A DNA stretch of 64,000 nt, from positions 112,812,141-112,876,140 of the forward strand of contig NC_079487.1 of the NCBI RefSeq assembly GCF_020520425.1. The letters are read 5' to 3'. Position numbers and translations under genes: made by a program. Below, piece after piece: positions 1 to 10,184 of the stretch. The notes beneath the pieces are model-generated. The model was not told the origin of the DNA and searched no databases. It worked only from the letters and a program-made list of their open reading frames with translations. Position 1 is the first letter of the stretch; each line of letters starts with the position of its first letter. This stretch comes from Spinacia oleracea (taxonomy: Eukaryota > Streptophyta > Magnoliopsida > Caryophyllales > Amaranthaceae).

Positions 1-107
1 ATATTATCTGACATCTTCAATTTTGCTCCAACGAGATCTTAATCTGGAGTTTGTAGCTCCATTTTAGGGTAATTCACTAATTTTATGTTGGGTCTATTAA
101 TCATAGG
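1..107. other. Left flank, possible fragment of an old LTR-like host sequence
   Basis: No gene is visible. Once the hAT element at 108-1066 and the solo LTR at 1215-7866 are removed, this piece joins 1075-1214 and 7872 onward. The right-hand part looks like the promoter/U5 half of an LTR. I therefore infer that these three pieces were one older element, but its left boundary is not in view. Confidence 0.3.
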
Positions 108-416
108 TAGAGATGGTCAATATGGCGGGTTGGGTGGGATTGGATAGGGGATAAAATTGACACACGATCCGCCTTAGTTAAACTAGGGTGGGTCGAATCG
201 TGGGTTGTGTGGGGAAAAATGGACACAATACATGATGGGTCGAGGTGGTTGTGTGGGTCCGATGGGTTTAGTGGGTTACGATAGATGTGATTCCGATGGG
301 GTCAAATGGGTTTGGTGGGATTAGGAACTGATGTGGGTCACGTGGGTTTAAACGATTACTTAAGTGTTAAAAAATTACAAATTTTGTATGAACTTAAATT
401 AAGTAATTTTTATGTT

Positions 417-593
417 AATCACATACTCACATAAATGTGATTAATGTATATTTACACAATAAAATTAGAATTACCAATCACATACTCACATAAATGTGAT
501 TAATGTATATTTACACAATAAAATTAGAATTACCAATCACATACTCACATAAATATGATTAATGTATATTTACACAATAAAATTAGAATTACC
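417..593. repeat. Tandem repeat, 3 x 59 bp
   Basis: Three adjacent units start at 417, 476 and 535, each beginning AATCACATACTCACATAAAT. Units 1 and 2 look identical over 59 bp, and unit 3 differs by one base (GTGATT to ATGATT). Such homogeneity points to a recent local expansion inside the hAT element. Confidence 0.95.
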
Positions 594-757
594 AATTGCT
601 TGTTGGTTCAGTGGTGATTGAGGTTGAACTTAGTAGGGAGAACCCCGTGTTTGATCCCCGCAACAACAATTGGTAGGGGAATGGAACCTATCCACTCAGA
701 ACTCGCCCCAAATCCGGATTAGCCCTAAAGGCGAATCGGGTGTTACACAAAAAAAAA
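591..757 (+). mobile_element. tRNA-derived SINE (copy 1)
   Basis: A short Pol III-type retroposon. It begins ACCAATTGCTTGTTGG, has an A-box-like TGGTTCAGTGG near 605, a B-box-like GTTTGATCC near 650, and an A-rich tail ending at 757. The flanks share TAGAATT (584-590 and 758-764), a short candidate TSD. Copy 2 at 11946-12113 is clearly homologous over its full length. The family resembles Amaranthaceae SINEs, but that assignment is from memory of the general layout. Confidence 0.82.
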
Positions 758-1563
758 TAGAATTTATTAACATTTCAAACATATAAAATTGTTTAAATTA
801 TGATGGCTTTGGTGGGTTGGGCTTGTGTGTCGGGTTGGGTGGGTCCGTGTGTTGGGTTGGGTGTGTCGGGTGTGCCGTGGTAGGTTGTGTCGGGTCTGAT
901 GGGGAGGGTCGAAATGGGTTGTGTTGAAAAAATTCGACCCACAACACATCAAAAAATATACTGGTTGGGCTGGTAGTGTCATGGGTCATAAATGAGTCCG
1001 ACCCACGTGACCCACTATGGGTTGTCAGGATGGGCTGGGTCAAATCCGTACCACTGGCCATCTCTAATCATAGGGTACGGCAAACGTTTTGGAGGTGATA
1101 GGGGGAATAATAAGGGAATCTCTCACCTGTAAAAAGCTCTTAGCTAGTGAAGTTTGTTTTGTTAGATAATGCCTTGAATCGGTCAAGCCCCTTACTGCAA
1201 CGCCCCAGCACGGGTGTAATACCTCGTATTTTTATAATATTTATAAATATATTTTATTATATTTATAAAGCATTTTACGATTTTTGAAAATTAATTCGCA
1301 TTTAAATAATATTTAAATGTATTTTAATTAATTAGAATATTTATTATTTTAATTAATTACGAAACGAATTTAATTCTTGAGTCGGAAAATTAAATGGGTT
1401 GCAAGTGATTTCAAAGGTTTCGGGTTTTAAATGAAAAGTACAATTCGTTTTATTAAACGAGCCCAATCAAAAGAATTTAATTCAAGTCATATGCCAGCTC
1501 AATCATTTAATTCCCTAAGCCCAGTTCTATTTTTCCTAAGCCTAGCCCATTGAGAATAGGGAG

Positions 1564-1574
1564 CCTATAAATAG
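1564..1574 (+). promoter_or_regulatory. TATA box of solo LTR A
   Basis: CTATAAATAGG lies about 60 bp before the C-rich leader. The equivalent site in solo LTR B is CTATAAATATAGG at 3691-3703. Conservation between two otherwise diverged copies supports a real LTR promoter. Confidence 0.65.
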
Positions 1575-3372
1575 GACTCCTCATCATTAAATGAACCCCT
1601 AAAATTTCATAAAGCCTCTTTTGCTTTGCTTGCCCCTCACTCCAACTCCTCTCTCTCTCTTTGCTCAGCGCCCGCACGCCCTCAAGGCTTCGTGCTGCAC
1701 CCGCACACCGCACGGCCTCGTGCCCTCGTGCCCGCCTCTCGCCCACACTCTCTCTCGCCTCTCCTCTCTTGCCCGCAGCCGCAGCGCGCACTCGTTCCCT
1801 ACGTTGCTGTTGTGCCCTGTTGTTGCTCGTGTGCTCGCGCACACCCTTGCTCGTCCCCTTGCTCGTGTGCTCAGCGCACACCCCTGCTCGCCCCTCTCAC
1901 TCGCACGCTGCGCCAGCCCCGCACGCGCTGCCATGTCGCTGCCCCTTTGTTCGTCGCCCTTGCTGTGCGCGCACACACACGGACGTGTGTGTGTGTGTTG
2001 TTCGTGTTCGTTATTCAATTCTTTTTCGCTCAATCACTCTAATTCGTGGTTGTTCCGTGCTATAGGCCGGATTGGTATAATTCTCTTCTTCCTTATCTAT
2101 TCTATTTCAATTCCGCATTTTAAATTATAATATTAATATTGTTTTGGATGATTAAAATGCTGGGAATCGGTTATGAACACCGTGCTTTGAGGATTTGCGT
2201 GTTGTGATTCATTAGGCTTGTTTTAATTATTAAATTATGAATTTTCAGATTCGTTTATTTAATAAAGAATTGATTTTTATGATGATAAATTGGTTTTAAT
2301 GGGATTTTCAAGTTAGGGTTTTAATCTAGACCTAATGAGTCAATTGATTAGCATAATTAGGTGATGATTTTAATTATGATAATCAATTATATTTCCAGAT
2401 TTGAATAAAGGCTTAAAGTGTTGATTTTATTGATTTTAAAGGCGGAAAAAGTATGTTTTCGTACTAGGGATTGGTTTTGCAAATTGAGACGTTTATATTA
2501 TTGAAAAACGATTGAATTCTAAAGTTTAAGTAAGGTTTTAGATTTTATAAAGTTTCTGGAAATTTAATGAACATGGAAATAATTTAAGTTTCATTATTTT
2601 GATGATAGGAGGTGATTTCTATGTGAGTGCTCGTTATTGCAAAGTGGCCCCTACACTTAGGTATTCAAGGTACGTACAAGTCTAGGGAGACCACACTTTT
2701 GTCAATGACATTACATGATTGTTGATGATGTGAATTATATTATGTGGATTCATATATGCTTTGGTGAACGATCATGTGGATTAATATTATTGGAGTTATT
2801 GAATTGTTGAACAAGCATGTTGAGATTATTATGAGTATGGATTTCATTGTCAATCATGTTGTTCAATATTTATGCACGTATGGTTTGTTTCACATGCAAG
2901 GGATGGATCATTTATTTGTATGCTATTGTACGGGATGTCTAGCATACTTTGAGCCAATTATTCGTACTTCGTTGTACTATTTATTTTACCACATGTGAAG
3001 GGTTAGCTCACGTAAGCCACCGCACATGTAGGGTTCAGTTGGGAATATTTTGTATGAAATGAAATAGGATTTGTCGTGCAAGGGCACAACCCTCATGTTA
3101 ATGAGCATGATGTGGAATCTCACTTTGGTGAGGAGGAACATGGTAGTAATTTCACAAGAGTCGTGTTTGGTTGATTACAAGTCCTAAAGCATTAAAATAA
3201 GATTGTTTTGGTTGTCGTTTATTAATTGTATATGTGTACATTGTTGAGTCTTGAGTTCACCTTTAATAAAATATTAATAAACGTAAAGTGCAACCAGAAC
3301 AAGCTTCAAAACTCTTGGAACGTATATACCTTGAGTATGAACAATAGGGGAGTCTTGCCGGAAAGCTCGTAC

Positions 3373-6300
3373 TGTAATACCTCGTATTTTTCTGTATTTA
3401 TAAATATATTTTATTATATTTATAAAGCATTTTATAATTTTTAGAATTTATTTCGCATTTAAATATTATTTAAATGCATTTTTAATTAATTAGAATATTT
3501 ATTATTTTAATTAATTACAAAACGAATTTATTATTTTGGGAAATTAATTGGATTTCAAAAGTAAAAAGATTTTAAATAAATCTAGCCCAATTCAAGTTCA
3601 AGTCCAAACAAATTAAAGCAAGCTCAGCTTATGTTTTATGAAGCTCGTAAGGGAATCCTAAAGCCTAACCCATCTTTGAGTTTCCTAAGCCTATAAATAT
3701 AGGTGTTCACCCTCAAAATCGCTCCCTATTATTCATTAAACCTAAAAGTAAAACCCTAACCTAAATTCCTCTTTCTTTCGTCGAACTTATGTTTGGCCGT
3801 TTTTCACCTATTTCCGTTCGTTTTCAGAAAATGGTTTCTTTTATGAGCATTCTAAATTACTGCTGCAGTATTTCACTTTTCTCTTTCTCTCCTTGCACGT
3901 CGCCCCTCACCCGAGCACTCAGCATGAGCGATGTTGCTCGTTGCTGCACCCCGTTCCTTCGAGCACCATCCCTAGCACTCCCTTGCTGCGTTGCTCGTGC
4001 TTTGTCCCTCACACTCCCTCTCTCGCCATCGTCGTTGCAACCTACCCGCACAGCCACACCTTGCGTGTTGTGGTTGATGTTGTTGCCGTGTGTTGTTGCT
4101 GTGTTGTGGTGCCCTCGCACACTCGCCTCTCTCCTTCCTCTCGTGCCTGCTGCGCCGAGCCCTCACCACCCACGTTGCTTGCTTGTTCGTTGTCCGCACA
4201 CGCAACACACCCTTCGTGTGTGTTGTGTGTTTGTTTGTGTTCCGTTAATTCTTTTTTTGCCCAATCACATTCAATTCGTGATTGTACCGTGCTATAGGCC
4301 GGATTGGTATAATTCTCTTCTTCCTTACCTATTCTATTTCAATTCCGTATTTTAAATTATATTAATATTATTGGTTTTGTTTAATTAAAATGCTGGGATC
4401 GGTTATGAACACCGAATTTTGAGGATTTGTATGTTTGAATTATTGAAGAATGTTTTGGATTGAAATATTATAATTTTCAGATTTGAAATATATATTAAAG
4501 CTTCAATTTTTATTAGTTTTAATGGTTTAATTACAAACTATGATTAGAGTTTTAATCTAAGCCTTATGGGTGATTGATTAGCATAATTAGATGATGAATT
4601 TAATTATGATAATCAATTATATTTTTCAGAATATTATAGAGACTTAAAACGTCGATTTTTAATGGTTTTATGCATGAAAATAAATTAATTTCATGCTAGG
4701 GTTTTAAACGATTGATTGAGACTATTATTTTATTTATGAACGTTTAAGTTCTAATTAATTCAAGTGTTTTAAAACTAAACAAAGTTGCTGGAAATTTAGT
4801 AAGCATGGATAATAATTAAGTTTCTCCATTGTGTTTATAGGAGTTGATTTCTAGTAAGTGGTGATTCGCACAGTGGTCCCCGTACTTAGGTATTCCAGGT
4901 AGGGATGGCAATGGGTAGGGTCTGGGTAGGGTCTAGTAATACCCGGACCCGGACCCTAACTTTTTGACATATACCCATACCCTACCCTTACCCTATAGGG
5001 TCTAAAATTATAAGACCCTTACCCGGACCCTATGGGTCCGACAGGGTATGGGTAGGGTCTAGGGTCTTATGCGGGTCCGCGTAAAACTATAACTTTTATT
5101 TCCTTTTTTGTATTCAATTATATGTAATATGCAAAAATAATACAAGAACAACGATTAATAAGGCATTTAAAAACAAATAAATAGCTAGTCTTCAAAAATT
5201 ATCCTTGTCTTTCCTTAAACACAATACATTTTAAAGTACGAAGCTCATAAATTACAAAATCCCACATTCTTAACTACACAACATTAATTTTAATAAATAG
5301 GTATCCATTCAGTACTTTAGTAGTATTTATCGTCAATATCATCATATACTTCATCATCAAGATCTAACAAAAAAAGTGAAGTACATAAAAATAACAAAAT
5401 TTAAGCGGGTCTAAATATAGGGTATGGGTAGGGTATGGGTCTTAAGGGTCCGCGGGTAGGGTATGGGTAGGGTACGGGTCTGAAAAATTAAGACCCTTAC
5501 CCTACCCTAAAAAAAACAGCATATGCCCATACCCTACCCTTACCCTATAGGGTCTAAAAAATAAAGATCCATACCCTAATTTTAGGGTAGGGTCTGACAG
5601 GGTCCGGGTAGGGTCCTGGACCCGCTGCCTTCCCTAATTCCAGGTACGTACAAGTCTAGGGCGACCACATTATTTGTCAAGGGACATTACATGATTGTTA
5701 TTGATGTGAATTATATTATGTGAACTTGGTGAATTCATATTTGGTTTTGTGAACGATCATGTGGATATTTATTATTGGAATTATTGATTCGTTGGTTGAA
5801 CAAGCATGTTGGGACTATTGTGAGTATGGATTTCATTGTCAATCATGTTGTTCAATATTTATGCATGTATGGTTTGTTTCACATGCAAGGGATGGATTAT
5901 TTATTTGTATGCTATTGTACGGGATGTCTAGCATACTTTTGAGCCAATTATTCGTGCCTCGTTGCACTATTTATTTTACCACATGTGAAGGGTTCGCTCA
6001 CGTAAGCCACCGCACATGTAGGGTTCGGTTGGGAATATTTTGTATGAAATGAATTAGGATTTGTCGTGCAAGGGCACAACCCTCATGTTAATAGGCATGA
6101 TGTGGAATCTCACCTTTTTGTGAGAAGGAACTTGGTAGTAATTTCACTACGTCTGAATTTATTGATCACAAGTCCTAAAGGATTAAAATGAGACTGTTTT
6201 GGTTGTTGTTTATTAAATGTATGTTTGTTTGAGTCTCGAGTTCGCCTTAATAAAATATTAATAAACGTAAAGTGCAACCAGAACAAGCTTCAAAACTCTT

Positions 6301-7084
6301 GGAACGTATATACCTTGAGTATGAACAATGGGGGGAGACTTGCCGGAAAGCTTGATCTCCTACTAATGATACAAGACGTTGTTATGGCCCGACACTCGGT
6401 ATGGTCCGATATTATTATTTATTATTTGGTGTTTGGTGGGCTCCCAACACCCTTCCTTTATGGAATATTCTTTTGGCCCGTTCGAAGCTTATTCTAATTA
6501 AATTGTGAGTCAAGAGTCGAGTCAAGAGTCGAGTCTTGTATTCATGATTCGTTTGTTATTTATTAAATGGCTTTTGCATGTTGATTAGTACTTTAGCGAG
6601 TGATGCATGTCTATAGTTTTATTTCACTCTAAGTACTCAGCTTTTGATGACTACGTGCTTTGTGTCTTTTGGTCATGGCCTTCGCCTTAATGACCCTATG
6701 ATGATCCACTTGCACTTGCATTGTTGGGGAGTAGATTAATTTAGCAGGTTGGTAGATCAAAGTACGATCGAAATCATGTAGCTTGGGATGGTTGAAAGAG
6801 TTGCATTCTTTTGTGCTTTGAAACTATTTCAAATTATACTTTAATTATGTTTTGGAGTTTATGGATTTTTAATACTTTGGTTTTGGGCCGTTATGGTTCC
6901 AACTTGTAGGAGGCCTCAATAAATATTATTTATAATGGTTTGAAAGTTAGTTAACATTAAATTCCGCTGCGTAATTCTGGTAATAGCCTTAACCGTTATC
7001 ACGGTGGCGGTAATACTTTAGTAATTCCTTTATTTTAAGTTGCAAAATGGTTTTATAAAAGCAAGGAATTATTAGGGTGTTACA
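3373..7084 (+). mobile_element. Solo LTR B, same family, inserted into solo LTR A
   Basis: It starts TGTAATACCTCG and ends GGTGTTACA, with the exact TSD CGTAC (3368-3372 and 7085-7089). Sequence on both sides joins into the continuous LTR A, which matches the uninterrupted region of LTR B at 6346-6380. It is about 2.97 kb once the hAT MITE at 4900-5636 is removed. No coding domain. Copies A and B align well outside the C-rich leader and poorly within it. Confidence 0.9.
4900..5636. mobile_element. hAT-type MITE with G-rich subterminal repeats (737 bp)
   Basis: The terminal inverted repeat reads TAGGGATGGCA at the left; the complement of the right end reads TAGGGAAGGCA. An exact 8 bp TSD, ATTCCAGG, flanks it (4892-4899 and 5637-5644). 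Both subterminal arms are dense in GGGTAGGGT and GGGTATGGGT words and their complements, around an AT-rich core (5085-5400). No transposase is encoded. It interrupts solo LTR B, which otherwise aligns to solo LTR A across this point. Confidence 0.9.
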
Positions 7085-7871
7085 CGTACTCCTACTAATG
7101 ATACAAGACGTTGTTTCATTTATATTATGCGCAGGAATTCCGTCGGTATGGCCCTACACTCGGTATGGCCCGACACTCGGTATGGCCCGGATTTATTATT
7201 TATAATTTGGTGTATGGTTGGCTCCCATCACCTTTTCCTTTATGGAACTTTCTTTTGGCCCGTTCGAAGCTTATTCTAATTACATTGTGAGTCAAGAGTC
7301 GAGTCAAGAGTCGAGTCTTGTATTCATGATTGGTTGTTATTTATTACATGGCTTTTGCATGATGGTTAGTACTTAGTGAGTGATGCATGTTTTGATTTCA
7401 TTCACTCTATTCTTGTAAGTACTCAGCTTTTGCTGACTACGTGCTTTGTGTGTTTTGGTCATGACCTTTGCCTTAATGACCCTATGATGATCTATCATTT
7501 GCACTTGCATTGATGGGGAGTAGAATAATATAGCAGGTTGGTTGATCGGAATCATGTGGCTTGGGATGATCGAGAGAGTTGCATACTTGCATGTTTTCGT
7601 ATTTTGAACTATTTAATTATACTTTAATTATGTTTGAAATGTTTGAACTATTTATACTTTGATTTTTGGGCCGTTGTGGTTCCAAATTATAGGAGGCCTC
7701 AATATTTCATTAATTATGTTTTTAAAAGTTAGTTGACATTAATTTCCGCTGCGTAATTCTGGTAATAGCCTTAACCGTTATCACGGTGGCGGTAATGCTT
7801 TAGTAATTCCTTTATTTTAAGTTGGAAAATGATTTTATAAAAGCAAGGAATTATTAGGGTGTTACAACGGG

Positions 7872-8142
7872 GATCTCGGTATCTGTTATTCTGGACTAGG
7901 GTTATCTGTTTTGGGCCTATTTTCTGGGCTTTTCCGCATCTGTCTAGAGAGTACTATATAAACTCTCCAGGTCATAACCTAGTTATATTCTGTAATCTGT
8001 AATCCTCAAGATCAATAAAACTTTCCCCCCCTCTGCTTGTGGACGTAGCTAACCCATTGTTAGTGAACCACGTTAAAGTCTCTGCCTTTTTTGTTACGTT
8101 ATTTATTCTTTCTTTACATCTGTTATAACATGTTTTATGACC
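7872..8142 (+). mobile_element. LTR fragment (promoter/U5 side), probably Ty1/Copia-like
   Basis: It contains a TATA box (CTATATAAAC near 7955), an AATAAA signal near 8014, and a segment around 8038-8075 with TGTGGACGTAG and GAACCACGTTAAA. This layout is typical of the R/U5 part of plant Copia LTRs. It ends near CTGTTATAACA. No second copy lies in the window, and the left portion is scattered by the nested insertions. Confidence 0.5.
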
Positions 8143-8808
8143 AATTTGAGGTTATGAGGCCAAATCTTTATTATTAGTCAAATCTTGTTTGGTTTTTATT
8201 TAGAGATGAATTGATATTCATTTATTAAAGATATACGGAGTATTGCGTACTATATTACTTGCAAGCGCACAAGAAGTTTTTTTGGGGGGAAAAAAAATTG
8301 TTTTGAGGTGCGTGATTTTCAAATAGGAAAGGAGAGAGTTGGTAATTGGAGTTGTATTTGAGAGAGAGCATTAAGGCAATAATGTAGTATCGTTTGGCGT
8401 TTTGTTTCATAATAACAAATTATGACATATAAACTTACATTATCGCATTCGTTGTTGTGTGGTTTATTGGGTGGTTAAGCATATATATGATGACGACGAT
8501 GATGATGATTGATGAGAGATTGTGGAAGCATATCGTTTTAATTTAGATTGATTTAGGCCTATGCTTTCTTATCAATAGTTTAACTTGCCTTGATTTTGTT
8601 GTTTGAAAGATGATGGTGTTGTTGTGAAGACTAATCAACTTATTTTTAGGCACAGAGAGAGACAAGAGAGTTACAAAACGCAAAGTATGTAGATGAGATT
8701 TGATTACAGGTTTTGAATATCACATTCGTAACCTTTAATCCACTAAACTGGTATTAGCTAACATCCACAATATTGAGAAGAATATGTGACGGTTTAGATA
8801 TGTTATTA
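8143..8808. other. Intergenic stretch without a recognised gene
   Basis: AT-rich. Holds only a short GAC/GAT-type microsatellite near 8490-8512 and homopolymer runs near 8277-8300. I see no conserved coding frame or TE terminus. Confidence 0.6.
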
Positions 8809-9473
8809 CTAGTCTTATATGCACGTGATGCGTGCGAATATAAGAAATATATTTGTGTTATTACATTTAAACCTGAATTAACATGTAAAAAAATATAATA
8901 TAAATGTGATGCATGCGAATATAAGAAACATATAAGTTAGATAGACACTACAAAATTATGGATTATTAGAGGCGGAATTTGAGACGGAAACTATAAGCAT
9001 CTCAAACTTGAGACGGATTACTAAAATTTCGTCTCTAAATTAAAATAGAGATGGGATTGTATATAGAGTTTCAAAATTTTCGTCTCAAATTTGTAATGGA
9101 CTTGCCAAAATTCCCTCTCAAATTTTTTTGAGACGCCCTCTATAGAGACGCCCCATTTCGGTCTCAAATCCGTCACCAATCATCATTTTGAGACGGATTT
9201 GGTCTATATAGAGACGAAATCCCTCGTCTCTATGAAATGATTTTTTTGTAGTGAGAGCCGAACACATATAATCAGATTGATTAAAATGGTAAGAATTTAT
9301 TTAAGGGACTAGATTGATTAAAATGATTCTTTGGGCTTTTGAGCTTTTCCTATTGGGTAGGTTGCCATTATATTCTCTATTTTATAAGTGTGAATGATAT
9401 TTTAGTAATCCAAGTAGAACACCAAAAGTGAATTTACTAAAATAACATCACCTCTTCACTTATATAATAGAGA
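8809..9473 (-). mobile_element. Non-autonomous Helitron with nested CACTA element
   Basis: Read on the minus strand it starts TCTCTATTATATAAGTGAAG (at 9473) and ends in CTAG (8809-8812). It sits between A and T, the Helitron target. Next to the 3' end is a hairpin, GCACG-TGATG-CGTGC (8821-8835). The CACTA element at 8946-9253 is inserted inside. No Rep/helicase coding sequence. Confidence 0.8.
8946..9253. mobile_element. Short non-autonomous CACTA (En/Spm-type) element
   Basis: Its termini are CACTACAAAA and TTTTTTGTAGTG, flanked by the 3 bp duplication AGA (8943-8945 and 9254-9256). The 308 bp interior is built from direct and inverted copies of GAGACGG/CGTCTC words, typical of transposase-binding subterminal repeats. 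No ORF. Confidence 0.88.
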
Positions 9474-9485
9474 TATTGGTAGGTA

Positions 9486-9722
9486 CTTCCTTCGTCCATT
9501 TTTGTTTGCCCCATTTAACTTTTTCACGTCTTCGAGACGCGACTTAAAATGTTATTATGTTCAATTCTACGCGAATAAAAATTCAAAAAAGTTGATGTTC
9601 TAGAAATATACATTTAACCAAATATAACAAGACTCGCATTACTATATTATTTCTTATAAGTTATTGAGAATTTATGGTCAAACTTTTTATGCAATGGGAC
9701 AAACATTAAAGGACAGAGAAAA
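9486..9722. mobile_element. Decayed Stowaway-like MITE
   Basis: The left end CTTCCTTCGTCC and right end GGACAGAGAAAA are weak versions of the Stowaway terminus. They are bounded by TA on both sides and are about 237 bp apart. It is more eroded than the copies at 12454 and 15012. Confidence 0.5.
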
Positions 9723-10184
9723 TAACGGGTAAGACACTATAATTTTTGCCTTCGAAGTAATTAAGCTTCAAGTGCCCCCATCCAATGATGACTTTCATAG
9801 TTTCATGTATTTCGCTTTAAAATTTTAGGCAAATTTATCAAAATACGCCTCTAAAAACTAGGGAGTTACATAATTGATATTTTTATTTTAAACTTGATCA
9901 TGCTGATAATCATTCCATTTACCAATTTGGGCAGTTGCTATAAAATACAAATTCAGCCAAATAACACAACTTAAACAAATGCAACTACAATTACCAATTG
10001 CACCAATACATCACCACATACCAGATTCTTCCCTCCATTATTTTTCTACTGAATATTCCAACCACGACAAATCAAAGATTATTCCACCAAATTAATCAAT
10101 TAAAAATTCATTTAAAAAAAGATTATTTGGTAAATTTTACTAATAATCATCATGATTACATCATGCGGCTGCTGTTAACTCACA
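9723..10184. other. Downstream flank of the glycosyltransferase gene
   Basis: AT-rich sequence that probably includes the 3' untranslated region of the minus-strand gene ending at 10185. No gene or transposon end recognised. Confidence 0.5.

Larger units (their letters stand above)
108..1066. mobile_element. Non-autonomous hAT-type DNA transposon (959 bp)
   Basis: The ends are imperfect inverted repeats: TAGAGATGGTCA at the left, and a right end whose complement reads TAGAGATGGCCA. They are flanked by an exact 8 bp duplication, ATCATAGG (100-107 and 1067-1074). Eight-base TSDs with TAGRG-type ends are the mark of hAT elements. There is no transposase ORF. The two subterminal zones are full of GGGT/GGGTTGGG words in the left arm, with the same composition in the right arm. 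The interior holds a 3 x 59 bp array and a SINE. Confidence 0.88.
1215..7866 (+). mobile_element. Solo LTR A (about 2.9 kb), interrupted by solo LTR B
   Basis: It starts TGTAATACCTCG and ends AGGGTGTTACA, and is flanked by the exact 5 bp TSD ACGGG (1210-1214 and 7867-7871). The LTR is 1215-3372 plus 7090-7866; the middle is solo LTR B. There is no internal coding domain and no second LTR, so it is a solo LTR. A TATA box (CCTATAAATAGG near 1564) and a pyrimidine/C-rich transcribed leader (1620-2010) set the plus orientation. Long frames in the leader are low-complexity and are not believable proteins. The 3' quarter carries blocks (7421-7447, 7745-7800) also found in the LTRs of the 10.6 kb element at 49865-60461. 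Confidence 0.9.

Noticed and set aside
1507-2130. Several overlapping frames of 120-170 codons on both strands
   Set aside because: All lie in the C-rich leader of solo LTR A. The translations are Leu/Ser/Pro/Arg/Cys repeats in every frame, a product of composition and not of coding.
2774-2998. Frame shared between the two solo LTRs (also 5759-6052)
   Set aside because: It is conserved only because the LTRs are copies. It carries frameshifts between copies and no recognisable domain.
3789-4355. 188-codon plus-strand frame and its antisense shadows
   Set aside because: Same C-rich leader in solo LTR B. It is not homologous to the frames in LTR A, as a real gene would be.
4900-5636. Internal telomere-repeat block
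   Set aside because: The plant telomere unit is TTTAGGG. Here the words are GGGTAGGG/GGGTATGGG in inverted arms with TIRs and an 8 bp TSD, so it is a hAT element.
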